Assembly: GCA_035345895.1 (NCBI GenBank)
Contig: DAORDI010000012.1
Location: forward strand, 1-41,263
Direction: 5' to 3'
Length of the DNA: 41,263 nucleotides
Source of the DNA: DAORDI01 sp035345895
Lineage (GTDB): Bacteria > Spirochaetota > Leptospiria > Leptospirales > Leptospiraceae
Of the stretch, positions 1 through 8,742 are shown in pieces (the first letter of the stretch is position 1; each line of letters begins with the position of its first letter). Made by a program: the position numbers and the translations under genes. Below the pieces are notes generated by a model. It saw only the letters and a program-made list of their open reading frames with translations, ran no database searches and was not told where the DNA came from.

Positions 1-1461
1 TTCAGCCTTTTTCAGACACTGAGCAAAGATGCGGAAGGAGCAAAAGTCTTTGATGAAAAAGGGATAGAATTGGACAGATACAGATTTTCGATTCAGGGAA
101 ATATCTATGACACGGCAAACGGATTTACAGCAGGACCTGAGAGTCACAGCGCAGTCTACGGAAGAAACAGACAGTTTTTTACTTCGCCGCTCCCGAACGG
201 AATTGCAGTCATCTGGCAGGATGAAAAAACAGATGATGTCTATGCAAGCATCCTCAGCGAAAAACTGGACTCTCACAGACAGGTAAAACTTTCCTCAACT
301 GCAAATTACCAGCTGGCTGCGGCGACAGCAGATCCTTCCGGAAACATCTATCATATGCTGATTGAAAAACCTGCCAAAAGTTTTTCTGCAAGAAAGGTCA
401 GTGTCTTCAAATCAAGTGCAGACGGAAAAGCCCTGAAAACAGCATCACTCGATGCCTCGGAAAAAGGACTGAACATCACTAAATTCGGAGAGGACACAAT
501 TGCTTCCATGGTGTACAGCAATGAAAAGCTTGGGATGATCATTTCAAGAACAATGCACAAGTCTTCGGACGGACTCAATCATCAGGGAGCAATAGGGATT
601 GTGCTGGATGCTAAAACCCTCACCCTTCTGCACAACCACGGTCAGACTTCCGGACATTCCTTCGGGAACATTCTGGACAGAGATTCAGAAGGAAAATTTT
701 TAGGAATAGATCTTGGAGACAATTACCCCAGAGGAGTCCACCTGCACCGCTTTGATGAAAAGTCCAGATCCAGCCGTGTCGTATACACATTCAAGACAGA
801 ACATGGAGACAGGGCAATGTCTCCTGCAGGAAGAAATTATCCTGTCTACAGGGAAATCAGTGGAAATGGGAAGACTTATTATCAGTGGTCAAATGATAAC
901 CGCACTTATACAGAGCTTGCAGGCATCCATGAAACGCAGAGCGGAATTGCTGTATTCTTTGCAGGAGAACCGGACTCTTCCGGGAAGGCAATCAACAATT
1001 CCCGTGCACAGGGATACATCACTGATGCGAGAAACCTCGGAATGGTTCTTCTGAAAAAAGATTTCAAGGGAAAGGATGCTGTGATCTCCTCCGGTGAAGA
1101 TGAAAAAGGCGGATTCTATTCATTCGGCGGAACATTTTCAGAACAGGAAAACAAAGGAATCAAATGGCTGACAGGCTACAGCAATCCTGAAAAGGAAAAT
1201 GTATCCAGGGCCAAGACAGCCGAGCTGAAAGACGGATCAGTCCTTGCAGTCTGGGAAGTCTGGACAAAAAACAGTTATGTCAGAACAGAGATGAGCAGAA
1301 TCAATCCAGGGAAACAGTCTGCATCAAAACCGGTATCTCTCGGCTCCGGCCTCCGTCTCAGCTGGAGAGACGATCCTGCAGTGAAGAATGGAAAAGTGTT
1401 TATCGTTTCAGGAAACCCTCTCGAAAAGAAACTGGAAATCTCAGTGATATCGGTGAAATGA
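1..1461 (+). CDS. Unrecognised protein, 5' end missing
   Basis: The reading frame is open from base 1 to a TGA at 1459-1461, so at least 486 residues are present and the start lies outside the window. I do not recognise the family. The sequence has many short alternating strands with Gly, Asn and Asp turns and recurring patterns such as a hydrophobic strand followed by D-x-K/E-G, which suggests a beta-propeller or other all-beta exported protein; this is inference. It contains few Cys residues and no clear transmembrane segment in the visible part. No second gene follows on this strand; the next gene is on the opposite strand, nearly 500 bases away. Codon use looks like its neighbours. Confidence 0.75.
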   Translation, partial: FSLFQTLSKDAEGAKVFDEKGIELDRYRFSIQGNIYDTANGFTAGPESHSAVYGRNRQFFTSPLPNGIAVIWQDEKTDDVYASILSEKLDSHRQVKLSSTANYQLAAATADPSGNIYHMLIEKPAKSFSARKVSVFKSSADGKALKTASLDASEKGLNITKFGEDTIASMVYSNEKLGMIISRTMHKSSDGLNHQGAIGIVLDAKTLTLLHNHGQTSGHSFGNILDRDSEGKFLGIDLGDNYPRGVHLHRFDEKSRSSRVVYTFKTEHGDRAMSPAGRNYPVYREISGNGKTYYQWSNDNRTYTELAGIHETQSGIAVFFAGEPDSSGKAINNSRAQGYITDARNLGMVLLKKDFKGKDAVISSGEDEKGGFYSFGGTFSEQENKGIKWLTGYSNPEKENVSRAKTAELKDGSVLAVWEVWTKNSYVRTEMSRINPGKQSASKPVSLGSGLRLSWRDDPAVKNGKVFIVSGNPLEKKLEISVISVK

Positions 1462-1949
1462 CAGATGATCCGGTAAAAAGGAAAATTCACTGACAAAACA
1501 TTTCCGATAGACCGGACTTCAGAGTTCGAATGCCAGCTGAAAATTTTCTTTTTTATTTCTGCCGGCATTTGAGCAGTAAGGACAGCTGAACTCAGGCAGT
1601 CACAGCAGAACATGCAGAAACATATACATGATAATTATAATACGTCCTTCAGTATGCTGAATGCATTCAATAATTCCAGTACTTCTTACAGAAATCAGGA
1701 AGAATATGCAGTATTTGTAAACGCATCTTTTTCAAGTCGCCCTTTGAACGGAACTTCCTTTGCCAGCCTCTGAAACTTACTTTGCGAGAGACGCTCGAAA
1801 AGCCCCGACCAGCATTGAAGCTGCCGGGAGCCTCAAAGCTTGGCGAGGGAACTGAGCCCCTTCACTGCTTTCATACTTCCGACAATTCCGCTGTCAGAAA
1901 TTTGCTGAATTCAGCAGTCTTTGCAGTGAACTTTCTTTTTATACTGCCT
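1462..1949. other. Intergenic stretch without a convincing gene
   Basis: About 490 bases separate two convergent genes. Short open frames occur on both strands but lack an SD site and protein-like composition. The stretch holds one long imperfect hairpin (1527-1571) and a perfect 14-base palindrome at 1903-1916 (TGCTGAATTCAGCA). No promoter or RNA gene is evident. Confidence 0.6.
1527..1571. repeat. Long imperfect inverted repeat, possible terminator
   Basis: The arms are AATGCC-a-GC-t-GAAA (from 1529) and TTTC-t-GC-c-GGCATT (to 1569), separated by a T-rich loop, with one further G-C and one G-T pair outside. It lies 70 bases after the stop of the first gene. The U tract would be in the loop and not after the stem, so it is not a classic rho-independent terminator, but it would fold in either transcript. 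Confidence 0.4.
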
Positions 1950-3674
1950 TCAGAACAGAGCACTTACCATCAGATAATAATACCTCGATGCAGGTTCAAA
2001 AGTGTATGTCGCAGTTTCAGAAATCTGTCTTGCATTTCGGATCGCATCCTGAGCCTGTATCAGCGAAAACCCTGCCCAGAAAGACACATATTCTTTATAT
2101 GTGAACATATAAGTAAAGTCATACTGATAAAAAAGTCTTTTCCCTAAATGAGCATTTGCATCATACTGATATCTGTTATTGGTCCTGTTCTCCGAACTTC
2201 CTCCGGAAACAGCTGCTCCGCCCACATTGTACCAGGCATCCTGGGACTTTGCCTTCTGAATATCATATAAGGCGAAAATGAACGTTCCGAAAGAGGATTT
2301 TATATTCAGTCTTGTGGAATAATTCTTCACATTCTGAAAGCCAACCATGGTAGACTGTCCGTTCATCATATTCCAGTACGGCATACTTCCTGCAATCTGA
2401 GGAAACAGAGGCTGCCAGGTCCCGACCTTTTCATCATTTCTGTTTGGATCGCCCGACGCATAAGTATAGCCGACGCCCCATCTGAATTTTTCAAGGAAAT
2501 GCACTCCTGCTTCCGCAGAAAGAAATCTTGCATCGTATTTTACTTGTTCAGTAAACACTCTCTGTCCGCTGTAAGTCTGATTCAGCAGATCCCAGTCGGC
2601 CCCCACTCTTTCACCTGTCAGTCCTTTCTGCCAGGCAGATTCTACAGTCCAGTCAAATATCTGTCCCTTGGGAAGATTTCCTTTGTCTGTCCTGTTTGTG
2701 ATTCTGATACCTCCAGTAATCAGTTCATCCCTCTGTCTCTGCCTGTCCTGAGTCGTGAGAGGAGATGCAGGCTGAATCCATTTCTTATGAACTCCAAAAC
2801 CGTAAAGATCTATATGAAACAGATCCGACGGTTTGAGTGTATTGTAAGAACCGGTAAAATAAGCATCATCTATTGATCCACGGCTCTTTCCGTTTGAAGA
2901 AGCAAGACCTGCCGGACCGTCATGCTGTTCAGACAGAACTGTTCCGAAAAGATGAGATGAAAAATATTTAGAATCATACATAAACCGTATTCCGTCAAAC
3001 GAGAATCCCGTATATACCCAGTTCAGCGGACCGATCAGTTTCAGATCACCGTAGGCAAAAATCTGTCTTCCAATCTGGATATTGACCGGAAGAATTTCAG
3101 TCTTCTTAATCATGATAAATGCTTCCCTTATGTCAGTGGAATTTCTCAGGGTTGTCGGGGCGGATGTTGCATTTGGAATAATTACTTTCCCGGCACCTGT
3201 CGTATTTGCATAGCGGGAATCGCCGCCTGCTCCCGAATTCTGAGATCCGCCCCAAAGTCTCGCATCCTGAAGCGTCAGCTTGAAGGCAAAATAAGGTGAG
3301 GGGTCTGCCAGAAACCAGACCTGTGTCGTCTGACCGATAAAATCGGCATAATCCGATGTAGTTTTATTGAAATCGGCATTCTGTCTGCCTTCATATCTGG
3401 ATCTGCTGTGAAAACCTATCTTCAGACTGTCATACCAGAACAGATTTCCCTTCCTGACTGCCCCCGCCTGTTCGGGGGTTGCAAGAAATGATCTCATGTA
3501 CTCAGCCGGAATGTCTCCCTTCATTGAAGTTCTGTATTCTTTGGACTCTTCCTGTGCAGGTTTTTCATTACCTTCAGTCTTCACCGGTTCCTGCGCAGAA
3601 AGTCCCAAGGAAAAAAACATGTATATAAAATATACCAAAGTATTTAGAAAAAAAATTTTATAATTATTTTTCAT
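1950..3674 (-). CDS. Alginate-export-family outer-membrane channel
   Basis: The product has 574 residues. It begins with a signal peptide (hydrophobic stretch about residues 6-26, ending SLGLSAQ), then a short charged linker, then a long beta-barrel-like region with alternating aromatic strands, and ends in phenylalanine (YYYLMVSALF), the usual C-terminal signal for outer-membrane barrels. The segment with IQIGRQIFAYGDLKLIGPLNW and the nearby LQDARLWGG match the alginate-export (AlgE-like) barrel family as I know it. Its substrate cannot be read from the sequence; relatives in non-alginate bacteria are general anionic-solute channels. The gene overlaps the stop of the upstream cytochrome gene by 11 bases, so the two are probably co-translated. 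The start is the ATG at 3674. Confidence 0.8.
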   Translation of the reverse strand: MKNNYKIFFLNTLVYFIYMFFSLGLSAQEPVKTEGNEKPAQEESKEYRTSMKGDIPAEYMRSFLATPEQAGAVRKGNLFWYDSLKIGFHSRSRYEGRQNADFNKTTSDYADFIGQTTQVWFLADPSPYFAFKLTLQDARLWGGSQNSGAGGDSRYANTTGAGKVIIPNATSAPTTLRNSTDIREAFIMIKKTEILPVNIQIGRQIFAYGDLKLIGPLNWVYTGFSFDGIRFMYDSKYFSSHLFGTVLSEQHDGPAGLASSNGKSRGSIDDAYFTGSYNTLKPSDLFHIDLYGFGVHKKWIQPASPLTTQDRQRQRDELITGGIRITNRTDKGNLPKGQIFDWTVESAWQKGLTGERVGADWDLLNQTYSGQRVFTEQVKYDARFLSAEAGVHFLEKFRWGVGYTYASGDPNRNDEKVGTWQPLFPQIAGSMPYWNMMNGQSTMVGFQNVKNYSTRLNIKSSFGTFIFALYDIQKAKSQDAWYNVGGAAVSGGSSENRTNNRYQYDANAHLGKRLFYQYDFTYMFTYKEYVSFWAGFSLIQAQDAIRNARQISETATYTFEPASRYYYLMVSALF

Positions 3675-4125
3675 TCAAAGAATTCTGTCTCTTTCCGGAA
3701 CAGTCGACTAATTTTCCGAGAATTCCTGCTCTTTCCTGAGGTGCATTAAACTCGGCGAATTCGTTCTGCAAAATCCGAAAAAACTGTGTTTTTCTCTGAA
3801 AGCTCTGCACCCGGCTGATGTCTGCACCTTTATCCTTAATCGTCTTAATGTCGAAAATCAGATCCGTAAGAGATTTCATTGCTGGATTTCGTAGTTCGTA
3901 ATTTCTGTCCTGAATCTGTTCTACGCTTCCTTTCATTTCTTTTTCATCTGCATGATAACAGTCAATGCAGTTTGCCGCCGTTCTATGACCGTCTTTCATC
4001 CAGACGGAAAACTGCTTCTCCATCATATGACAGTCGGCACAGTTCCCTATCTCTGCATACAGGAAGGCGGAACATCCTATACTGAACAGAAGCAGAAGCA
4101 TATTCCTAAAAGCATTTATTTTCAT
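3664..4125 (-). CDS. Small periplasmic c-type cytochrome with one abnormal haem motif
   Basis: The product has 153 residues from the ATG at 4125; a TTG 36 bases upstream is possible but would put a polar leader before the signal peptide. Residues 1-24 form a Sec signal (MKINAFRNMLLLLF... ending LYA). A canonical haem-c motif CADCH lies at residues 29-33. A second site at 53-58 reads CIDCYH: the histidine is displaced one position by a tyrosine. A histidine at 47 in KDGHRTA resembles the distal ligand region of NapC/NrfH-type multihaem proteins. The rest is helical and charged with one further Cys near the end and no other haem site. The gene overlaps the outer-membrane channel gene, suggesting a shared respiratory or detoxification role at the periplasm; that is inference. 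Confidence 0.65.
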   Translation of the reverse strand: MKINAFRNMLLLLFSIGCSAFLYAEIGNCADCHMMEKQFSVWMKDGHRTAANCIDCYHADEKEMKGSVEQIQDRNYELRNPAMKSLTDLIFDIKTIKDKGADISRVQSFQRKTQFFRILQNEFAEFNAPQERAGILGKLVDCSGKRQNSLNEK

Positions 4126-4487
4126 CGTAACCGAACAAATCATAATCAGCCCAAAGTGCAAATCAAAAATGCATCTAAAGAATAAAAAAGTTTAAGATGT
4201 GCACTCTTTTCTTGATTCATTTCAATTATTTTCATTTTCATTTCTTACTCTGCTTTTTTCAGCTGAAAACTTAATCCAAATGAATTTCGAAATCCACGAA
4301 AATCAAGTCGGCAGAAATGAAATCATACCATAATTATAAAAAAATACGCCTAACGTGCACGGTTTTCAGTTCTTAAAAATAGACAGGAGAATCTGCATCT
4401 GCTTTGATAACCGGAGAACCGATACAGGCTGAAAGAAGTTTCTTTATTCAGATTTCGGATGACAATATGACTATGCAGGAATGAACA
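4126..4487. other. Divergent intergenic region with few clear signals
   Basis: About 360 AT-rich bases separate the cytochrome gene (minus) and the sigma-like gene (plus). It must hold the promoters for both. Apart from the FNR/CRP-like palindrome at 4212-4225 I could not fix a convincing -35/-10 pair on either strand. An SD-like AGGAAT lies 8 bases before the plus-strand ATG at 4488. Confidence 0.5.
4212..4225. promoter_or_regulatory. FNR/CRP-like palindrome
   Basis: The bases read TTGAT-TCAT-TTCAA, a 9/10 match to the FNR consensus TTGAT-N4-ATCAA. It lies about 90 bases upstream of the cytochrome start. Control of a haem-protein gene by an FNR/CRP-family regulator would make sense, but a single near-match in AT-rich DNA can arise by chance. 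Confidence 0.25.
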
Positions 4488-5348
4488 ATGTACAACAGAT
4501 TTGATGAAAGACTTTCAGAGGAAGCAGAAAAATTCTACAGATCCGGGACAGGAAATAAGCTTATGCAGAAGACCGGAAAGGTCGGAAAAAGAATGAAATC
4601 TGATCCTGGAGCTGATGACGACCTTCATCCCCTTCTGAATGCGGCAGGAATCTGGATGGAAGAATATGCGAGAAGAAAAAAATGGAACGGTGATGAACTT
4701 TCGGAAACATATATTGCGATCACTGAAAAAATTCTTCAGATTCTTTTCCGATTTAAAAAGAACGGCTATTCCAACTTCCCCTCCTATCTGGGAAAATACA
4801 TAAAGAACTGCAGAATGAACATTATGCGGAGAGACTTTGAAAGAGACAATCCTGCTCTGTTTGAACTCTGGGACGAGGAAGGAAATTTTCGGAGGGCATT
4901 GACAGCCGAGGAGCCTCTGAAGAAAAACCAGAATCTCAGAAATGCTCTTCTGGCACTGAATCCGCTCAACAGGATGGTTATTTCAATGAGATATAATCTC
5001 TCTTTTATGAAATCGGACGCGGACACATTCTTAAAACTGATGAATGAATCCGACAGGACAGAGATGATGTGCAGAAAGGAAAAGTTATATCAGTGGGAAC
5101 AGAAATTTCTGGAAAGACTGACAGGTCTTACAAAACGAATTCTTGAAAGAAAGGACAATGAGAGAAAGCTGCTTTCCGAAAGGAAAAAAAGGCTTCTGAA
5201 AAAGCTGATGAGACCAAGAGAACTGTTTTCAATTGCTGAGCTGGGAAAAATATTTGGAATGCCGGAAAGCAGAATTGCAAGAGTCTGCAAAGTATCAATC
5301 AGTCAGATCAGGGAGGAATATGAGAAAAGCCTTAAGTCATCTGACTGA
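4488..5348 (+). CDS. Putative sigma-70-like factor with long coiled-coil insert
   Basis: The product has 286 residues with no signal peptide or membrane segment. Residues about 50-118 resemble sigma region 2 (an acidic/hydrophobic helix, then FPSYLGKYIKNCRMNIMRRDFERD, like the -10 recognition helix of ECF-type factors). Residues 152-171 (NALLALNPLNRMVISMRYNL) resemble the start of sigma region 4. A strongly charged, helical stretch (about 185-243) follows, and the C-terminal 40 residues (SIAELGKIFGMPESRIARVCKVS...) look like a helix-turn-helix. The order would be region 2, partial region 4, coiled coil, HTH, which is longer than a normal ECF factor. An AGGAAT SD precedes the ATG by 8 bases. 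The gene stands alone with its own terminator. It could also be a non-sigma DNA-binding protein. Confidence 0.5.
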   Translation: MYNRFDERLSEEAEKFYRSGTGNKLMQKTGKVGKRMKSDPGADDDLHPLLNAAGIWMEEYARRKKWNGDELSETYIAITEKILQILFRFKKNGYSNFPSYLGKYIKNCRMNIMRRDFERDNPALFELWDEEGNFRRALTAEEPLKKNQNLRNALLALNPLNRMVISMRYNLSFMKSDADTFLKLMNESDRTEMMCRKEKLYQWEQKFLERLTGLTKRILERKDNERKLLSERKKRLLKKLMRPRELFSIAELGKIFGMPESRIARVCKVSISQIREEYEKSLKSSD

Positions 5349-5355
5349 AGAATCT

Positions 5356-5400
5356 CAGGGGACTCAAAAGCTGAAACTGCTTCCTTCAAGTCCCCTGTTC
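5356..5400 (+). terminator. Terminator hairpin after the sigma-like gene
   Basis: CAGGGGACT (5356-5364) pairs perfectly with AGTCCCCTG (5389-5397). A smaller AAGC/GCTT hairpin lies in the loop and a pyrimidine-rich run follows. It lies 8 bases after the sigma-like stop and may work in both directions between the convergent genes. Confidence 0.6.
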
Positions 5401-5576
5401 TCCCCTTTCCTACTCGCACTTATGCTTTTGTCTCCGAACATAAACCTTGGCTGTGATTTTTTTTATTCACCGTGAACCATTCAGATTCTGTTCTATTGTA
5501 GTTGACAGAAAAGTTTCTGCACTTATGCCTGATCCGATTAAAAAAAGTGAGAATATTCGGGGTTTTCCCTGAACGC

Positions 5577-6209
5577 TTACAGAAGACCCCAGTTTTTAGC
5601 CTCTTCAATCAGTCTGTTATTGTCCATTCCGAGCTTCTTGTTGATTCTTGTTCTGTGAGTTTCTATTGTTTTGAGAGATATGTTTAAATTGACAGATATC
5701 GTCTTCTGCGATCTGCCTGACAGAAAGAGTTTCAATATTTCAATTTCCCTGAAGCTCAGTGCCAAAAAAGGATTTGAAGGATGATTCCAGATGAATTCAA
5801 GACCGGGAGAAGAAAAAGAAGAATAGTAGGTTTCCCCCATCAGTATTTTTTTTACAGCGTTGAGTATGCTTTCTCTGCTCTCCGATTTAAAAATATATCC
5901 TTCAATCCCTTCCTGCTCGCAGATCAGACGGATTTTTTCTTCTTCGTTTGAACTTAAGACTGCAGTTTTCTGAGACGGGTTCTTTCTTTTGATTCGGATC
6001 AGTGCATCGAGCCCGTTGATTCCAGGGAGCAGATAGTCGGCAATGATCAGATGATAGGAATGCTTAATCACTTCTTCAAGAATGGAGTCTCCGCGTTTGA
6101 CCGACTTTATATAATAGCCGCCCTTTACTTTCAACAGTCTTATCATCCCTGACAGGCTAATCTCATGATCATCTGCTATCAGTATGGAATGTGGCGGCTT
6201 CAGATTCAT
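5577..6209 (-). CDS. LuxR/NarL-type response regulator
   Basis: The product has 210 residues. The N-terminal receiver domain has the acidic pair D13-D14 (LIADDHE) and the phospho-acceptor D58 in LIIADYLLPGINGLDAL. The C-terminal LuxR-type HTH runs from about residue 148 (LSFREIEILKLFLSGRSQKTISVNLNIS...KTIETHRTRINKKLG). The ATG overlaps the TGA of the histidine-kinase gene in an ATGA junction, so the two proteins are translationally coupled and almost certainly a cognate pair. It would bind DNA as a phosphorylated dimer; targets are not evident here. It is the last gene of a four-gene operon read from about 9817. Confidence 0.93.
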   Translation of the reverse strand: MNLKPPHSILIADDHEISLSGMIRLLKVKGGYYIKSVKRGDSILEEVIKHSYHLIIADYLLPGINGLDALIRIKRKNPSQKTAVLSSNEEEKIRLICEQEGIEGYIFKSESRESILNAVKKILMGETYYSSFSSPGLEFIWNHPSNPFLALSFREIEILKLFLSGRSQKTISVNLNISLKTIETHRTRINKKLGMDNNRLIEEAKNWGLL

Positions 6210-8188
6210 GCATCCCCCTCAAGTTCAAAATAAAAATTCGCACCCTCTGCCGTATTTTCGGCATGAAGAGAGCTCCCTGCTTTTTCCAGAAATTCCTGAC
6301 AGAGAAAAAGACCTATCCCGAATCCGGTTTCATTTTCCATATCCGGTCTCGGATTCTGAGGAAAATGATCTTCAATTTTCTTCAATGCTTCCTTGGAAAG
6401 TCCTGATCCCTGATCCTGCACAGAAATTCTGACCTTGTTTTCCTTCAGCTTCATTGAAAAACCTGCATGGATCACAGATTTTTTCCCGGAAAACTTGATG
6501 GAATTCGAAATAAGATTTCTGAGCACAAGACGGACTGTGTTCCTGTCTGTTCTGCAGTATACAGGCACATTGAAACTGTGGTCAATTCGTATTTTTTTCT
6601 TTTTCAGATCGGATTTAAAAAACTCGACTGTTTCCATTACAATGATGCTTATGTCCGTTCTCTGCTTCACCGCAGGATCGGATGCAAGTTTTCTTGACGA
6701 CCATACAAGAAGGTTTTCAAGGACATACTTGTTCCTTTTCAGATTCAGTGAAATCTCCCTGATGATTCTCTTGAAATCTCTGCCGCTGAGCGAATCATAC
6801 TGAAGCACGTTGATCGAATCCTGAAGAAGATTGAGCGGTGATCTTAAATCATGTGCAAGAACGGTGAGAAGTCTTTCCTTTTCCATATTGGACCGCTGCA
6901 GATCAGTATTTGTCTGCTTCAGAACTTCAGACTTCAGAGCCACCTCCTTTTCCAGTTCTGCATTGTAGTCGGACTTCATCTGTATAAGCTCTTCCTGTGC
7001 AGCATTGTATTTTACTGCAATGGAAACAGAAGTGCAGAGAGTAAGAACAAGAAAACTCTCACCTAGAAAATGAGTCACCGGAACGATCCCGTTGAAGCTG
7101 AAAACAAACTGAAACGCAGATATCGCGCAGAGAACAAGCCCGACGGAAATAATCTTGTTTTCGAGAGTCATTCTTTTTCTGACAGAGAATACGGTCTGCA
7201 GGATCAGAAAAGAAAGCGCAACGTACATTACAGTCACGGTGAACATGACGACATAGGATCTGAAAAATTCTCTGACTGCATAGGAGAACAGTGTAAGGAA
7301 AAGTATCCCCAGATTGACCGAATGAACCGAAATCATAAAAACGGAAACCCAGTTCAGTCTTAAACTGAAGAGCCTGGATATGAAGAAAGGGAAAAGAAGG
7401 AATCCCCCCTGATGGGAAATATGCAGAGCATAGAAGTGAAAATAAAAATTGGGAACAATTACATAAGTAAGCTTATAATATCCGAGTGCACCTATTCCTC
7501 CGCAGAGTGCTATTATCCCGAAGACAAGCAGCTCCTTGTTTTTTCTGATGACTGCATAAATAAAAATATGATATATCGCAATTGTAATAAAAAATATCGC
7601 AAAACCGCCGTCCCTGATCATCTTCAGATAGAACTTTCTTTCCAATTCCCCCGATTCGCCGAATGAAGGCATCTCAAGTATCCCTCCTCCCGAAGCAGAG
7701 TCCACTATCCGGAGCATAATGACGTTTTCGTCTTTCAGGAGATGAGAAGGGATATCGTATAATGCAGGTGAGGGGTTCGGCTGAATCAGATTCCCCTGAG
7801 TGTCAAAACTGCCCTTCCCTCCGATCTTTTCCGAATTCAGATATATTTCGTGAGAATTTATGACGTTGAGAAGATTGATGGAATACCGAACGTTCTGATG
7901 ATTCTCTGCCTTGAAGTGAAATCGGCAGATATGCGATTTTGCTGAAGGCATTGATGAAAATTTCCAGTAGCCGGGAAGTTTGATCTTGAACCACTCGAAA
8001 GCATTTTCTTCATCTTTCTCGGAGGAGATCTGGAACCCAGGCCGGCACTGCATTTCGGAGACAGGCAGAATCCTGTCCGGAGTAAAATAATAAAAGACTT
8101 TACTTTCTTCGGCAGAAATTCCCTGAAAAAAAAATAAAATGACGGTCAGGATCAGCAGGATAAAAATGTCTTTCACTGCCCGGCCCAT
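6206..8188 (-). CDS. 7TMR-DISM sensor histidine kinase
   Basis: The product has 660 residues. After a signal peptide (residues about 8-26) comes a periplasmic beta-rich domain of the 7TMR-DISM extracellular type (about 27-180), then seven hydrophobic segments (about 190-390), a coiled coil (about 395-435), and a cytoplasmic kinase. The H-box is VLAHDLRSP with the phospho-accepting His at about residue 446. The ATPase domain shows an N-box (LVLRNLISNSIKFSG), G1 (DQGSGLS) and G2 (GFGIGLFLCQEFLEKAG). 7TMR-DISM receptors usually sense small ligands, often carbohydrate-like; the ligand here is unknown. The stop overlaps the regulator start and the upstream TPR gene ends five bases before this ATG. 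Confidence 0.93.
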   Translation of the reverse strand: MGRAVKDIFILLILTVILFFFQGISAEESKVFYYFTPDRILPVSEMQCRPGFQISSEKDEENAFEWFKIKLPGYWKFSSMPSAKSHICRFHFKAENHQNVRYSINLLNVINSHEIYLNSEKIGGKGSFDTQGNLIQPNPSPALYDIPSHLLKDENVIMLRIVDSASGGGILEMPSFGESGELERKFYLKMIRDGGFAIFFITIAIYHIFIYAVIRKNKELLVFGIIALCGGIGALGYYKLTYVIVPNFYFHFYALHISHQGGFLLFPFFISRLFSLRLNWVSVFMISVHSVNLGILFLTLFSYAVREFFRSYVVMFTVTVMYVALSFLILQTVFSVRKRMTLENKIISVGLVLCAISAFQFVFSFNGIVPVTHFLGESFLVLTLCTSVSIAVKYNAAQEELIQMKSDYNAELEKEVALKSEVLKQTNTDLQRSNMEKERLLTVLAHDLRSPLNLLQDSINVLQYDSLSGRDFKRIIREISLNLKRNKYVLENLLVWSSRKLASDPAVKQRTDISIIVMETVEFFKSDLKKKKIRIDHSFNVPVYCRTDRNTVRLVLRNLISNSIKFSGKKSVIHAGFSMKLKENKVRISVQDQGSGLSKEALKKIEDHFPQNPRPDMENETGFGIGLFLCQEFLEKAGSSLHAENTAEGANFYFELEGDA

Positions 8189-8193
8189 AATGC

Positions 8194-8742
8194 CTACTTC
8201 TTCTTTCGTTCTCTGTTCCAGATTCTGTCCGCATCCTTTTCTCTCCCAAGCTGAAGGGACAGGAAGGCCGCATAGTAGGTGCTTTCTGAAATGGAAGGGT
8301 CAATCTGTGCAGATTTCAGAAACAGTCCGACTGCCTTTTCCCTTTTCTGGATCATCATTTCAGAAAGTCCCCATTCATAGTACCAAAGTCCAAGAAGTTT
8401 TTCATTCGGAGTAATCTTTTCAATTTCAGTGATTTCAGAGGAAAAAATAAATGCCGCCTGTGCATAATTGTCCTTGATCCTCTGAAGAAGTTCTTCCCGT
8501 CTGAATATGCTGTCTTTTTTTTCAGGAAGGACAAGATCATCTCTGTAGAGATAACATTCAGCAAGCCTGATTCTGTTGATTCTGCTCTGACCTTTCAGAT
8601 CAGAATTTTTTTCAAATAGCGGAATTGCTTCTGCAAAGCTTCCCTGCTTATAAAGACGCACCGCCTCCGAAAGACTTTCATCTCGCGCAGAAACAGCAGA
8701 AAAGCAGAGACTAAAAATAAAGACAGAAATTATTGCCTTCAT
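8194..8742 (-). CDS. Exported TPR-like protein of the kinase operon
   Basis: The product has 182 residues from the ATG at 8742, chosen because it follows an AAGAAGG SD site and starts a clean Sec signal (MKAIISVFIFSLCFSAVSA). The frame extends upstream but that part lies inside the preceding gene. The mature part is helical with TPR-like spacing (EAVRLYKQGSFAEAIPLFEKN; WYYEWGLSEMMIQKREKAVGLFLKSAQIDPS; YYAAFLSLQLGREKDADRIW). It overlaps the end of the upstream gene by 32 bases and ends 5 bases before the kinase start. Being periplasmic and wedged next to a sensor with a periplasmic domain, it may be an accessory sensor or scaffold; that is inference. Confidence 0.75.
   Translation of the reverse strand: MKAIISVFIFSLCFSAVSARDESLSEAVRLYKQGSFAEAIPLFEKNSDLKGQSRINRIRLAECYLYRDDLVLPEKKDSIFRREELLQRIKDNYAQAAFIFSSEITEIEKITPNEKLLGLWYYEWGLSEMMIQKREKAVGLFLKSAQIDPSISESTYYAAFLSLQLGREKDADRIWNRERKKK

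Noticed and set aside
1782..2147. 121-codon plus-strand frame reaching into the outer-membrane channel gene
   Set aside because: More than half of it is antisense to a well-supported gene, and it lacks an SD and any family pattern.
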